This document shows, one piece after another, positions 26,462 through 35,681 of a stretch of 64,000 bases of DNA (the stretch's first letter is position 1; each line of letters starts with the position of its first letter). The translations under genes and the position numbers were made by a program. This DNA is from a virus, in the IMG/VR virus record IMGVR_UViG_3300033233_000004, positions 62,001-126,000 of that record, one strand, 5' to 3'. The notes beneath the pieces were generated by a model, which worked only from the letters and a program-made list of their open reading frames with translations, had not been told where the DNA came from and searched no databases.

Positions 26462-27231
26462 ACCCCAATTGCTTGTCCAGTACTGGGAAGAGACCCAGTG
26501 ACAACAGCGTTGTAGATTTGTGTGCGAGTAATCAAAGTGGATGTAGATGGATTTCCCGCCAACCGCCAAACAGTAACAGTATAACTTGTGCTTGCTGGAT
26601 CAAATTCCAAAAGTAAATCTATAAAATCAGTTGTATTTCTTGGTAGTAATGTTAATTCTGTTTTAACAGCATTTCCACTTGCGCCGTTATGGTATAATGA
26701 CCAATTACCACTTGACAAATCCGCATTGTCATATCCTATTCCAAATAACTCCACAGAGCCTGAAGGGTCACTCGCTATGGTAGCAGAACCAGCAAACGCT
26801 ACATTGGCTGCGGCACAAATACCCACGAACCCCCTTGTGTTATTCCTATTATCGCCTTTTCCAAATCTCAAGAATACTTTGTATTTTGTAAAATGTGAAT
26901 ATTGAGAAAGTACAATACTTCCTGACGATCTTACTCCACTACCAACATTTGCACCAGTTGCACCAACGAACGAAGCATATGAAAATATATCTCTTGCTTG
27001 TGCAGGTGCTGCGGTAACAGAAATAAAAGTTTCAGTTCCAAGTTTAACTGTAGGCGCATTAATCCAATTGGCTCCTTGAGAATTTGTACCTATACCAACA
27101 CGAGGAGACAATAATGCCCAGTCCCCACTTAGACTGAATGGGTTGAAATGAGGGTTGCTCAGGGTAATATCGCTCGGATTTTGCAGGATATCTATATCAG
27201 AAGAAACCAATGATTTTAAATTAGCTATCAT
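26380..27231 (-). CDS. Fibre-tip-like structural protein, paralogue 2
   Basis: A 283-residue protein very close to the next gene over its whole length (SHFTKYKVFLRFGK, GIGYDNADLSSGNWSLYHNG, and ELTLLPRNTTDF). The C-terminal residues KGWVFRS end where an opposing endonuclease gene overlaps by about 80 bases; in paralogue 3 the end is KGFIFRGV. The insertion therefore took the end with the loss or change of only a residue or two. The ATG directly follows the previous stop. Confidence 0.7.
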   Translation of the reverse strand: MIANLKSLVSSDIDILQNPSDITLSNPHFNPFSLSGDWALLSPRVGIGTNSQGANWINAPTVKLGTETFISVTAAPAQARDIFSYASFVGATGANVGSGVRSSGSIVLSQYSHFTKYKVFLRFGKGDNRNNTRGFVGICAAANVAFAGSATIASDPSGSVELFGIGYDNADLSSGNWSLYHNGASGNAVKTELTLLPRNTTDFIDLLLEFDPASTSYTVTVWRLAGNPSTSTLITRTQIYNAVVTGSLPSTGQAIGVQVATSNGSATGIGSSTLIEKGWVFRS

Positions 27232-28083
27232 TTATACACCCCGAAAAATGAAACCTTTTGAGATAGCTATGCCCTCTCCTGTACCACTTGCCGAAGCATT
27301 TGCAACGGCGCATTGAACTCCTATACTTGATCCTGTTACTGGAAGAGAACCCGTAACTACTGCTGAAAATATTCCTGCTCTTGTTATTTGTGTTGATGTT
27401 GCAGGATTCCCTGTTATTCTAAATACTTGTATAGTATATTGAGTGGAGGCTGGATTGAATTCTATTAACAAATCAATCATGTCATTTGTATTTCTTGGTA
27501 GTAATGTTAATTCTGTTTTAACAGCATTTCCACTTGCCCCGTTATAATACAAACTCCAATTACCACTTGCTAAGTCGGCATTGTCGTACCCTATCCCAAA
27601 CAGATTCGTAGAACCGGAAGGATCAGTAGCCATGGTTGCGCCTTGAAACGCCACATTAGCCATAGCTCCAATACCTACAAAGGCTCTCGTATTATTCTTA
27701 TTAGTTGTTTTTCCAAATCTCAAGAATACCTTGTATTTTGTAAAATGTGCATACTGCGTAAGTGGTATACTACCGGAGGAACGAATACCAGTACCTGTAT
27801 TTGCCGTAGTTGCTGAAACAAATTGAGCATATGAAAATATATCTCTGGCCTGTGCCGGTGCTGCTGTAGGAGACACAAAAGTTTCAGTTCCAAATTTTAC
27901 TGTAGACGCATTAATCCAATTGGCTGCGAAAGTAGATGCACCTAATACTACGCGAGGCGACAATAGGGCATATGCTCCAGAAGTACTGAATGGGTTGTAA
28001 TTGGTGTTGGATAACGTAATGTCATTTGGATTTTGTACGACATCAATATCAGAGCCTACAAGCGAACGAAAGTTAACAGCCAT
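27232..28083 (-). CDS. Fibre-tip-like structural protein, paralogue 3
   Basis: A 283-residue protein, a tandem copy of the gene at 26380 with about two thirds or more of residues identical by eye. It keeps the same N-terminus (NFRSLVGSDIDVVQNPNDIT) and beta-rich body. The 'QNPNDITLSN' block is also like the end of the small gene at 28097. The three paralogues with that small gene resemble a fibre cut into separate polypeptides. No enzyme motif seen. Confidence 0.7.
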   Translation of the reverse strand: MAVNFRSLVGSDIDVVQNPNDITLSNTNYNPFSTSGAYALLSPRVVLGASTFAANWINASTVKFGTETFVSPTAAPAQARDIFSYAQFVSATTANTGTGIRSSGSIPLTQYAHFTKYKVFLRFGKTTNKNNTRAFVGIGAMANVAFQGATMATDPSGSTNLFGIGYDNADLASGNWSLYYNGASGNAVKTELTLLPRNTNDMIDLLIEFNPASTQYTIQVFRITGNPATSTQITRAGIFSAVVTGSLPVTGSSIGVQCAVANASASGTGEGIAISKGFIFRGV

Positions 28084-28096
28084 ATTAGTTTAATCC

Positions 28097-28429
28097 TTAC
28101 GTTGACCCGCTATAAATTTGTGCGCCACCGCCCACATTTTGAAACGTGATTGCCAAGTCCAATTTAATATCATTGGCATTTTGAATTATGCTTATGTTGT
28201 TACTTCCACTTGTTAAGGTCTTAAACTGTAAATCGGTACCAACCTTTTGTAAAAAAATTCCAGCACCAGTACCAACATTAACACCTGTTGTTCTTCCACC
28301 AATAAGGTCTGATATAACCTGTAAACTGATTTTTTCAGTAACACCATTAATTACAATTGGTAGATAAGCCTGAGCCGGGTCTACAGATGCAGAAGTAAGT
28401 TGTTCTGGTAATTGAGAAATTTTTGGCAT
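28097..28429 (-). CDS. Small fibre-like protein
   Basis: A 110-residue protein. It starts PKISQLPEQLTSAS, a typical phage-fibre N-terminus, and ends with GTGAGIFLQKVGTDLQFKTL, then NNISIIQNANDIKLDL, the repeat seen at fibre-domain borders. A related stretch begins the three paralogues downstream, so it may be the common head for these proteins. Role: tail adaptor or attachment (inference). Confidence 0.65.
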   Translation of the reverse strand: MPKISQLPEQLTSASVDPAQAYLPIVINGVTEKISLQVISDLIGGRTTGVNVGTGAGIFLQKVGTDLQFKTLTSGSNNISIIQNANDIKLDLAITFQNVGGGAQIYSGST

Positions 28430-28444
28430 AAAAACTCTTTCTGT

Positions 28445-29080
28445 TTAGTGTTCTATCAACAAGGAGATATTATCTTCTGTATATATAATAGATAGAGGAT
28501 AATCAAACTGTTCTGTTAACAATTCGAAATTAAGACTTGGTTCAAACAAATGTGTATCCCTTGTATCGGGTAATAAAATGTTTCGCAATCGGTCTTTACG
28601 TATAGCGTCTTGAAAAAGAATACCGGGACACGACACAGATACAACATCACTATGTAGTAAAATGTCTGTTATTGAAGGTACATTATCTCTAACAAGAGCT
28701 ATCAATTTTTCTAATGTATTTATCTGTGCAATAGATGGTAGATTAATATCGAAATTTCCAAGAAGCACGATGTGTAAAGCTTGATAATTCATCTGTTGAT
28801 TAGAACAAGCATCTGCGATATCATGTAATGTGTATTTAAACACCGAATACAAAGGTGCGTTCTCGATGTATTGTGTAGGATTTGCTGCTCGAATCCAACG
28901 TGGACTAAGATCAATTCTCCCATTAACATTAACAATAATGTCAAAAGGTATTCCAAACAACCCTTCTTGTACTAATGCTGCATTGATGTCTTTACCACTC
29001 ACTGGTTGAAAATGTTCTGAATGATGAAGCATAACAAACTTAAGGTCGGAATTCTTTCGTATGTTACGGGTTATAGGCAT
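28445..29080 (-). CDS. Amidase_2/PGRP-fold protein in the tail operon
   Basis: A 211-residue protein of the T7-lysozyme/PGRP (N-acetylmuramoyl-L-alanine amidase) fold. The zinc ligands match: His19 or His20 in MLHHSEH, His143 and Cys151 in LHSDVVSVSCPG (spacing of 8 as in T7 lysozyme). The catalytic Lys/Thr two residues before the Cys is Val here, and the usual Tyr-His strand is GIPFDIIV, so activity is doubtful. It could bind cell wall during entry. The TAATG overlap couples it to the hub gene. Confidence 0.72.
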   Translation of the reverse strand: MPITRNIRKNSDLKFVMLHHSEHFQPVSGKDINAALVQEGLFGIPFDIIVNVNGRIDLSPRWIRAANPTQYIENAPLYSVFKYTLHDIADACSNQQMNYQALHIVLLGNFDINLPSIAQINTLEKLIALVRDNVPSITDILLHSDVVSVSCPGILFQDAIRKDRLRNILLPDTRDTHLFEPSLNFELLTEQFDYPLSIIYTEDNISLLIEH

Positions 29081-31251
29081 TATGGTCTATTTGGAATAGT
29101 AGTTGGGTTTGTTTGTGTATCTGGCAATAGAGTCGAAGAATCTGTAAGTACAGACTGGCGTAGACCAGTATTATCAACCTTGGGTTGATTAGCGTCATCA
29201 TTTTTGACAATACGAATATGACCGTCTGTAGCATGCATGATATCAAAATCCTGTGTTAGTATTTCTGAAATTTCTTCCCACGGTTTATGTCCATACGCCA
29301 AATGAAGTGTAGTCGTATGTTGTCCACCAAATGTAAAAGCATGCTCTACCGTTTCGACCCAATACACCATGTTACGGAAGGGGATATAAACCGGAAAGCC
29401 GGGTTCTATTTCGGCTCTTCCTACAATAGTTATTTGTCCTTGTAGTTTATTAGCTATCAATTGTTGAAGCAGTTTCTTCGCATAGAAATTAGCTTGGTCA
29501 GAAGAGAAAGGTCTGGCATTGGCTATATCATCAATAGAAGCTAAAAATGGATTTGTCATAGTCAGAATTTTTACACCAAACTTATACATAAGTAGTTCGT
29601 CAGCATAAAAACCTCTTCCTAAAGCGTCACCAATTTGTCCCGGAGGTTGTACACCACCTTTTGCTGAAATACCAGCTTCAGACGCTACAACAGCAACAGA
29701 ATACACATTGGTGTCATCTTCGACAAAACCGTAACTGATAATAGAATCGTCTTCTATGATAGGTAATTTGTCGTTCTCTGCTGCAAGAATCCAACCGTTA
29801 GAATAACGAGGCGGATGAAACCAAATATGTCCATTACGGTCGGCGTAGAAGTTGAACTTAGAGTCCTCAGCGACCTTGTAGCAAATATCTCTACGATTCA
29901 TATACTCGGTCTGGAACTCTGAAGGCAACATAAAATTAGTTTTGTACGCAAGGTAATAATCTAAATCAGTAATGGTGGGGTCAATAACGTGTACTGCGGA
30001 TTTGGTAAAAAGTGTTCCCATCATACCACGAACGTCTATCGTGGAAACTTTCTTAGAAGCACCCGATACAGCATCATTCGTTACAACAAACGAGTCTGTA
30101 GTATTGTCATAAACAATGTTTTGATTATTTGTGGTATTCTCACCAGCAATCACATACAAACCAACACCAAGAAAATCTTTACCTCGTCCATCAAAACCAG
30201 TTCGTGCGGCTGTGGCAGTATCAAGACCCTTTGTTCCTAATGTAAGAAAACGAATAACATTTGGCGCACTCAGCCCTGCAAAAATATTGGTAACTGAAAT
30301 TTCTTTACTACTTATTGATAATTTACCATGTAGTTGGTCTTCTATAACAGCAACGGGGTTTGTTGGAACAACAGAAAGTTTAAGCCATTTGGTTACATCC
30401 TCACCAGACACTGTGATGGTATTGCCGCCTGAATCGGCATAACCCATTTGTACAGTGTTTACTAATCCAGTGAATACACGCACAAGTTCAGTCTTTGGTA
30501 CTTGATTGATTTTCCAGTTTCCAGTGTTGTCTTGAGTGAAACGCTTTGAAATGAAAATAGCAACTCTATCCATAGGTTCGATCTTACATCGACCGACAGT
30601 CTTGGTAACACCCAATTGATATTTACTTAAAAAATCTACATTAGATTTCTTCAACAAAGTAAACAAACGTGTTTTTGTTTGTCCTGCTGAATTCTTCACC
30701 GTAAATGGGAGTGTTTTACCATTGGTAGTTGGACTTTGGAAATCCTCTTCCGATAGATCATCAGATACGGTAATGACATCTCCATTTTCATCAAATGCCC
30801 ATCGTTCTACAACATTACCATCAGGCGTGCGTCGATAATGAATTGGTGTACGAAATTTTCTGTCTGTGGATACCAGCACGCCCCATTGAAATGTAAGCCA
30901 AGGAAATTTGCCATCCTTGAGTCCATCAAATTCATAATAGCGTTGTCCGCCTTTTTTGGTAGACTTAAAGCTACGTTGGGATATGTCTCGTTTGACTTGA
31001 AAGTCAGAGTTATACTTCAAGTTAGGTATCTCTATAGTTGGATTATCTGGTAAAGAAAATCTGTTGGCAACATCATTGATAGTTATAGAAAATGTTCCGG
31101 GATTGTTCGCAACAGTTAGTGTTACATTCAATGATGCTATCTCTTTTGTGTGTAATAGAAGAAGATCGTCATTAGTAATATTTTCTATCTCTCGAAATGA
31201 TTTTAAGAACACTACCAATGCGTCTGGGTAATAGTGAGTGGTCTGTGCCAT
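29080..31251 (-). CDS. Baseplate hub protein, gp27/gpD-like
   Basis: A 723-residue protein in the hub position between the tape-measure-proximal protein and the spike. The middle part has VFTGLVNTVQMGYADSGG followed by TVSGEDVTKWL, the typical 'hub' barrel signature. Further on it has YKVAEDSKFNFYADRNGHIW and YGFVEDDTNVYSV, the pattern of late-control-D-like proteins. The C-terminal Asp/Asn-rich tail is extra. It forms the ring that joins tube to spike. Confidence 0.75.
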   Translation of the reverse strand: MAQTTHYYPDALVVFLKSFREIENITNDDLLLLHTKEIASLNVTLTVANNPGTFSITINDVANRFSLPDNPTIEIPNLKYNSDFQVKRDISQRSFKSTKKGGQRYYEFDGLKDGKFPWLTFQWGVLVSTDRKFRTPIHYRRTPDGNVVERWAFDENGDVITVSDDLSEEDFQSPTTNGKTLPFTVKNSAGQTKTRLFTLLKKSNVDFLSKYQLGVTKTVGRCKIEPMDRVAIFISKRFTQDNTGNWKINQVPKTELVRVFTGLVNTVQMGYADSGGNTITVSGEDVTKWLKLSVVPTNPVAVIEDQLHGKLSISSKEISVTNIFAGLSAPNVIRFLTLGTKGLDTATAARTGFDGRGKDFLGVGLYVIAGENTTNNQNIVYDNTTDSFVVTNDAVSGASKKVSTIDVRGMMGTLFTKSAVHVIDPTITDLDYYLAYKTNFMLPSEFQTEYMNRRDICYKVAEDSKFNFYADRNGHIWFHPPRYSNGWILAAENDKLPIIEDDSIISYGFVEDDTNVYSVAVVASEAGISAKGGVQPPGQIGDALGRGFYADELLMYKFGVKILTMTNPFLASIDDIANARPFSSDQANFYAKKLLQQLIANKLQGQITIVGRAEIEPGFPVYIPFRNMVYWVETVEHAFTFGGQHTTTLHLAYGHKPWEEISEILTQDFDIMHATDGHIRIVKNDDANQPKVDNTGLRQSVLTDSSTLLPDTQTNPTTIPNRP

Positions 31252-31257
31252 AACTTA

Positions 31258-32109
31258 TTATTGATTTAAGTCTTTAAAAGGAAATGTGGTACCAGCCGTT
31301 ACTGCATTTTTAATTGTGGGGCTGAAAGTGGACACATTGGTTTCATAAAGTATTTTCATTGTGAAAGCATAATCAAACTGATAAGGTGAATCCGAAGATT
31401 GATTAGGCCCACTAAAGCTTGTAAAATATCCAACGTAAAAAGAATCGTAGACTGCTATACCCAATAATGTTAATTGTTCTTGGTTACGTACAGCATGGTC
31501 TATATCATACAACTGTTTGAGTTGTAGAAGTCTTCGCCATGCTTCAGTATCTGTAACATCCTGTCCTTCTCGTAAACCGTCACCGCTTTCTTGAGCTTGT
31601 GCAGATGCATTTTCTATAGCAGCTACTGTAGTATCTCTATTAATACGAGGTGTATTTCCTCTTCGATGCATACCACCTGATTTACCTTCTATTCGAAGTT
31701 CAGTTAAAGCATCACCCCAATGTTGAACTTCCCATCCACCACGAGTACGAATTTCAGAAACAATTTTGGAATAATTGGGTGATAGTCTTTGAGGGTTGAC
31801 ATAAAATTCAAATACAACAGGAATATCGGCTATTGTTTCTGCCATGGCAGGAGTTCTAATATATAATTTATTAGCTCCATCAAGAATAACATATTTTCCT
31901 AATTTGTCAGTGTATACTTTTGTTAATATTGCTTGAGCTAACGGTTGATTAGCAGGAGTTTCATTTATAGCGATATATTCACTTCCATCTTGAAATGTAG
32001 TAATATCATTTGTAGTTACATTACTAACAAAACGTGTTGGTGCATTATCGAGTATAGCAAATTGCGTTTGTTGAAGACGGAATATTTTAATAGGGATACG
32101 TGATGGCAT
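31258..32109 (-). CDS. Tail hub-proximal protein (baseplate assembly)
   Basis: A 283-residue protein after the tape measure and before the hub. The central block FEFYVNPQRLSPNYSKIVSE, then RGGWEVQHWGDALTELRIEG, is characteristic of a phage tail family found at this position in contractile tails. The C-terminal part YQFDYAFTMKILYE is the usual close. No LysM motif is evident. It probably joins the tube end to the hub. Confidence 0.68.
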   Translation of the reverse strand: MPSRIPIKIFRLQQTQFAILDNAPTRFVSNVTTNDITTFQDGSEYIAINETPANQPLAQAILTKVYTDKLGKYVILDGANKLYIRTPAMAETIADIPVVFEFYVNPQRLSPNYSKIVSEIRTRGGWEVQHWGDALTELRIEGKSGGMHRRGNTPRINRDTTVAAIENASAQAQESGDGLREGQDVTDTEAWRRLLQLKQLYDIDHAVRNQEQLTLLGIAVYDSFYVGYFTSFSGPNQSSDSPYQFDYAFTMKILYETNVSTFSPTIKNAVTAGTTFPFKDLNQ

Positions 32110-32113
32110 AAAA

Positions 32114-34165
32114 TTACTCTAAGGCTTTGGGTGTAGTGGTTTGGTCATGATTAATTTGTTCTTTTACACGAGCAGCTATTTTTTCACTATCTACATAAAT
32201 ATTAACTTGATTCACAATAGGTTCTCTCATTCCAAATATAGGAGTGTTACTCGTTTTTGTTGGAAATACTGTAGAAGGAGCCATAGTATTTTTTTCTGAT
32301 GCTGGTACAGACCCCATTTGTTGCATGTCATTATAATATTGTGCTCGTTCTTTTATAGACATATGTTCTACATCTGGAAGCGTTGGGGTTCCCTGAGCGA
32401 GTGTCCCTGCGGGTGTAGTATAGAAACCTTGATTTTTCTTTCTTTCTTCTTCTAACAATATTGTACGTGTTTTTTGGATTACAGGAGCATTTGCATTGAT
32501 ACTATCAATCAATTCGTAAATGCTGTAAACTGCTCCTGCCCAACCTAAAACACGACTGCCTATTTTTGCAAAACGCATAAATTTTGAAGCCACTGTTGCA
32601 GTAGATTCAAAAGGTAATGTACTCATTACAGTAGAAGTACCAACACCAAAGCCAGTACCGCCTGCTCCGCCGCTACCTAACGCACCTAATATACCCCCAC
32701 CACCTAAACGACCGAATAAACGTGGAATATCGGCCAATAACCCACCCGCTAAAGTTACAGCACCAAGCGCAATTGCAGCAGCATCAGCAGCTATAGATGC
32801 TAAACCTAAACTTTTTGCCATAGAGTCCAAAGACTCTTGCCATGTACCTGCTGCTTCTAATATGGCATTGAGTTTAGAATCGAATTGAGTTAACCCATTA
32901 TCAGCAATCTGTTTTAATTTATCATTTAAAGAATCTGCTGGCTGTTTAATATTAACAGTTTCTCCACGAAGAAGCTTACCCCAATCTTCTATAGATACTC
33001 CCAACATCTGGAACTCTTTTATCATCTGATTGCTATTCTTTGACATGGCAATCCAATCAATATCACCCGTCTTCGTTGTAGGAATAACATTACGAGCATA
33101 TTGTTGCAAGAAACCCATGAATTTTCCGGGTTCCATACGTTGCATAGCAAACATAGCTTCATCTGACCTAAGCCCTTGTTTTGTATATGGAGATAACATG
33201 GCATTCATTTCTTTAGGCATGAGTTGTTGTGCCATAGCAGTAAATCGTAATCTATTTTGTATTCCTTGTTGACCGAACTCTCTAAGACCAGCAGTACTAC
33301 GATACATTTGAAGCATACTATCAGTAGTTAATCCTAATTGATTAGCGGCTTGATTCATTTCCAGCATGGCTTGAGTTGCTTGTGGTAATCGCATGCCTTG
33401 TGTAACAAACTCTGTCAGTAATTGAGTACCAGCTTCAATGTTGTCATTCAAATTACCGATAGCTGTGTCGCCTTTATTCCAAGCATCGCGTATCATATCA
33501 ACCGCAGATAGAGCTTCCATGCTACTGACTTTGTAATTGCTCATGTGGTCTTGTAAGACGCTAATAGCACGACCATAATCCACGCCGGTTGCCATAGAGA
33601 GTCCTGTAATAACCTCAAACATCTTCTGCTGGCGAGTCGCTGGCATACCTTCCCGAAGAACTCTGCTCTGCATCTGCTCTACTGTCTTTTTGAACTGATC
33701 TGCAAATTCTTTACCATAGGTGTATTGCATTGACATTTGCGCCTTGGTTAAACCCATAGCTCCTTCAAAACCAGTTCCGTATGCTGTACCGCCACGTTCC
33801 CCACCCATTTTGATAAGAGATACACGTGTCTTTTCTACCTCATCTCGAATAGACCTTAAACGAAGACCAATAGCGAGTACGTGTGACCCAAGGGCCATCC
33901 AACTTCGTGGGTCTTTCATCAAAGAGAATTCTTGGTTGGTGCTTTTTGCCTCTTCTTTTAACTTTTTGATTTGTTGAATAACACGTCCAATTTGATTTTC
34001 TACACCAATAACAGCCAAAGGTGCTGCTAATGGATTTTTAGAAATAGTATATAAAAGGCTATTAAGTTGAGAGAGAATACCAACCGCAGCCGTCATAGTA
34101 CCAAGACCGGCTTCTGATAGAGCTAACGACTCCCCAAGATTTCCGCCTTCTGTTTCTTTTGCCAT
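32114..34165 (-). CDS. Tail tape measure protein
   Basis: A 683-residue protein, mostly alpha-helical with coiled-coil stretches (IGRVIQQIKKLKEEAKS). A Gly/Ala-rich hydrophobic region near 455-505 (DAAAIALGAVTLAGGLLADI, then GGGGILGALGSGGAGG) is typical of tape measure proteins and their membrane passage. It follows the two overlapping chaperone-like genes, the canonical order. At 683 residues it predicts a tail of about 100 nm, by the usual 1.5 Angstrom per residue rule. Confidence 0.85.
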   Translation of the reverse strand: MAKETEGGNLGESLALSEAGLGTMTAAVGILSQLNSLLYTISKNPLAAPLAVIGVENQIGRVIQQIKKLKEEAKSTNQEFSLMKDPRSWMALGSHVLAIGLRLRSIRDEVEKTRVSLIKMGGERGGTAYGTGFEGAMGLTKAQMSMQYTYGKEFADQFKKTVEQMQSRVLREGMPATRQQKMFEVITGLSMATGVDYGRAISVLQDHMSNYKVSSMEALSAVDMIRDAWNKGDTAIGNLNDNIEAGTQLLTEFVTQGMRLPQATQAMLEMNQAANQLGLTTDSMLQMYRSTAGLREFGQQGIQNRLRFTAMAQQLMPKEMNAMLSPYTKQGLRSDEAMFAMQRMEPGKFMGFLQQYARNVIPTTKTGDIDWIAMSKNSNQMIKEFQMLGVSIEDWGKLLRGETVNIKQPADSLNDKLKQIADNGLTQFDSKLNAILEAAGTWQESLDSMAKSLGLASIAADAAAIALGAVTLAGGLLADIPRLFGRLGGGGILGALGSGGAGGTGFGVGTSTVMSTLPFESTATVASKFMRFAKIGSRVLGWAGAVYSIYELIDSINANAPVIQKTRTILLEEERKKNQGFYTTPAGTLAQGTPTLPDVEHMSIKERAQYYNDMQQMGSVPASEKNTMAPSTVFPTKTSNTPIFGMREPIVNQVNIYVDSEKIAARVKEQINHDQTTTPKALE

Positions 34166-34171
34166 ATAATC

Positions 34172-34906
34172 CTACTTGATAATATCCAAGTCGTTATCCG
34201 ACTCGATATTTTGTGATTTGGATTGTTCTGCTACTTCCAACTGAGAAATGATAGCTTTATCTGATTCTGGTAATCCAAAGGTACCGCTCAACATTTGTTT
34301 CTTGTGTTCTTCAAATTCCACATTGGTCTTTTTATTTTCTTTAACTTTCTCAACAAATTGATACAATTCCTGATTTAACCATGGTTTGATAGACTCTACT
34401 ATATCTACTACGAATTTACGTTCCTCCTGTCGGTAGAATGCACTGGCATAAGCTATCCACAATTGCTGTTCCATAGATACTGGAAGAGTCATTATAGCAT
34501 TAATACCAATAGATTGAGCAATCTCCCATTGAAATTTTGAAATAGGTTGTTTGGTATAATCTGCCAAGTGTTCATAAAAAAAAGTCTTCCAATTTGAAAA
34601 TTCTCGTATAACTTCTGCGAAGATTAGGTTAACAAGAGGCATATTAGTAGTGGAAAGAAAATGAAAAAGCTCTGGTTCGGTCAATTTCGAATTCTTGATA
34701 GCTACAATAACTTTGGAGAGACGACTATGAAGTGGAGTACTGTTGTTATCAAGATGGCGTGAAGAAAGCTGTATACGAAAATTCATTCGTTGAAGTTGCT
34801 CATTGCAAGACGCTCGAAAAGGATAGATGTTTACTTCGGGTGCCAGATTGTGAAATAATACTTTTTCAATATCGAAATCATTAAACCGTGTTTGTTGTTT
34901 TTTCAT
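34172..34906 (-). CDS. Tail assembly chaperone, distal frame (gpT-like)
   Basis: About 244 residues if started at the ATG at 34906; the frame stays open to 34945. It overlaps the 3' end of the upstream gene in the +1 frame and sits just before the tape measure, the position of the G/T chaperone pair. Helical, acidic C-terminus. The ATG has only a weak GGCAG upstream. A run of six A at 34898-34903 lies in the overlap, so it may be made as a frameshifted extension of the upstream protein. Confidence 0.6.
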   Translation of the reverse strand: MKKQQTRFNDFDIEKVLFHNLAPEVNIYPFRASCNEQLQRMNFRIQLSSRHLDNNSTPLHSRLSKVIVAIKNSKLTEPELFHFLSTTNMPLVNLIFAEVIREFSNWKTFFYEHLADYTKQPISKFQWEIAQSIGINAIMTLPVSMEQQLWIAYASAFYRQEERKFVVDIVESIKPWLNQELYQFVEKVKENKKTNVEFEEHKKQMLSGTFGLPESDKAIISQLEVAEQSKSQNIESDNDLDIIK

Positions 34907-35609
34907 GTGTTTCTGCCAAGTCAATAAGATAGTCTCTGTATTCATCTTGAGTTTTAAAATCAGCAGGAGTCCTTACAGTAGGCGTGTTTTGAGGTGATGC
35001 TGCGGTGGGTTGAACGTCGTCTTTTTTCGGTTCAGGAATTAATTCTTGTTCTTCAAATTCAAATGCGTCTTCTTCACTTATCTTAGGCAAACAATCAATA
35101 CAAAGGAATTCTGCTGTACTAAACTTAAGTTTACGAGCACCCTCTGGAAGTATATGGTCTATGCGTTTACAAATACCACACATCTGCATCCCCATTACTT
35201 TTCGAGCTTGTTTTTGTTGCAGTTCTGAGTAGAGCGAGTATAGATAGTCTACTAAATACTGTTCAAAATCATTAACAAAAACTCGTTTATACTCAAGGTC
35301 AGATAGTTCTGTTTTATGCGCTTGGTTGTACTGTTCTAAATCTTCTTTGACAACAACATTAGAACCATCTACTGTCCATAAGGTACGAGCAACAATTTCC
35401 TTTTTAAGAGCTTGGTCTTGAGCCGTAACAGAAGCATTGTTGATATATTCCAATGATTGTTCGAGTTCTCCTGCATTCAAAAGACGCAATCCAACCGTTC
35501 TACCTCTCCATAAAGGAAGTCCAAACCAAGCTCGAAACGGTTTAAGCACTGTTATCCCATTAGGACTTAATGCTGTGAGTTCTGTAAGTATTTTCAAAAT
35601 GGATGCCAT
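34881..35609 (-). CDS. Tail assembly chaperone, proximal frame (gpG-like)
   Basis: A 242-residue protein. The N-terminal half contains the substrate-like part (VGLRLLNAGELEQSLEYINN) and a helical region with YLVDYLYSLYSELQQKQ. A zinc pair CGICKR with FLCIDC follows, then an acidic Pro-rich linker. Position between the tube and the tape measure, with a frame overlap to the next gene, supports a chaperone role. The zinc motif is unusual for gpG-like proteins, and this is flagged as moderate confidence. Confidence 0.6.
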   Translation of the reverse strand: MASILKILTELTALSPNGITVLKPFRAWFGLPLWRGRTVGLRLLNAGELEQSLEYINNASVTAQDQALKKEIVARTLWTVDGSNVVVKEDLEQYNQAHKTELSDLEYKRVFVNDFEQYLVDYLYSLYSELQQKQARKVMGMQMCGICKRIDHILPEGARKLKFSTAEFLCIDCLPKISEEDAFEFEEQELIPEPKKDDVQPTAASPQNTPTVRTPADFKTQDEYRDYLIDLAETHEKTTNTV

Positions 35610-35641
35610 AGAGGAACCTATAGGTAAGATGAAGGAAGGAG

Positions 35642-35665
35642 CGGCACTTAAAATATAAAGTGCCG
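35642..35665 (-). terminator. Hairpin between tube and chaperone genes
   Basis: CGGCACTT and AAGTGCCG form an 8-bp perfect stem with an 8-base AT loop, placed in the 72-base gap downstream of the tube gene. No U-run follows, so it may be a partial terminator or an mRNA-stabilising end that keeps tube mRNA above chaperone mRNA. Confidence 0.5.
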
Positions 35666-35681
35666 TTAATATAAGAATGGA

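Noticed and set aside
26380-28083. Near-identical neighbouring genes as an assembly duplication
   Set aside because: The two copies differ at many residues over their whole length, so they are true paralogues.
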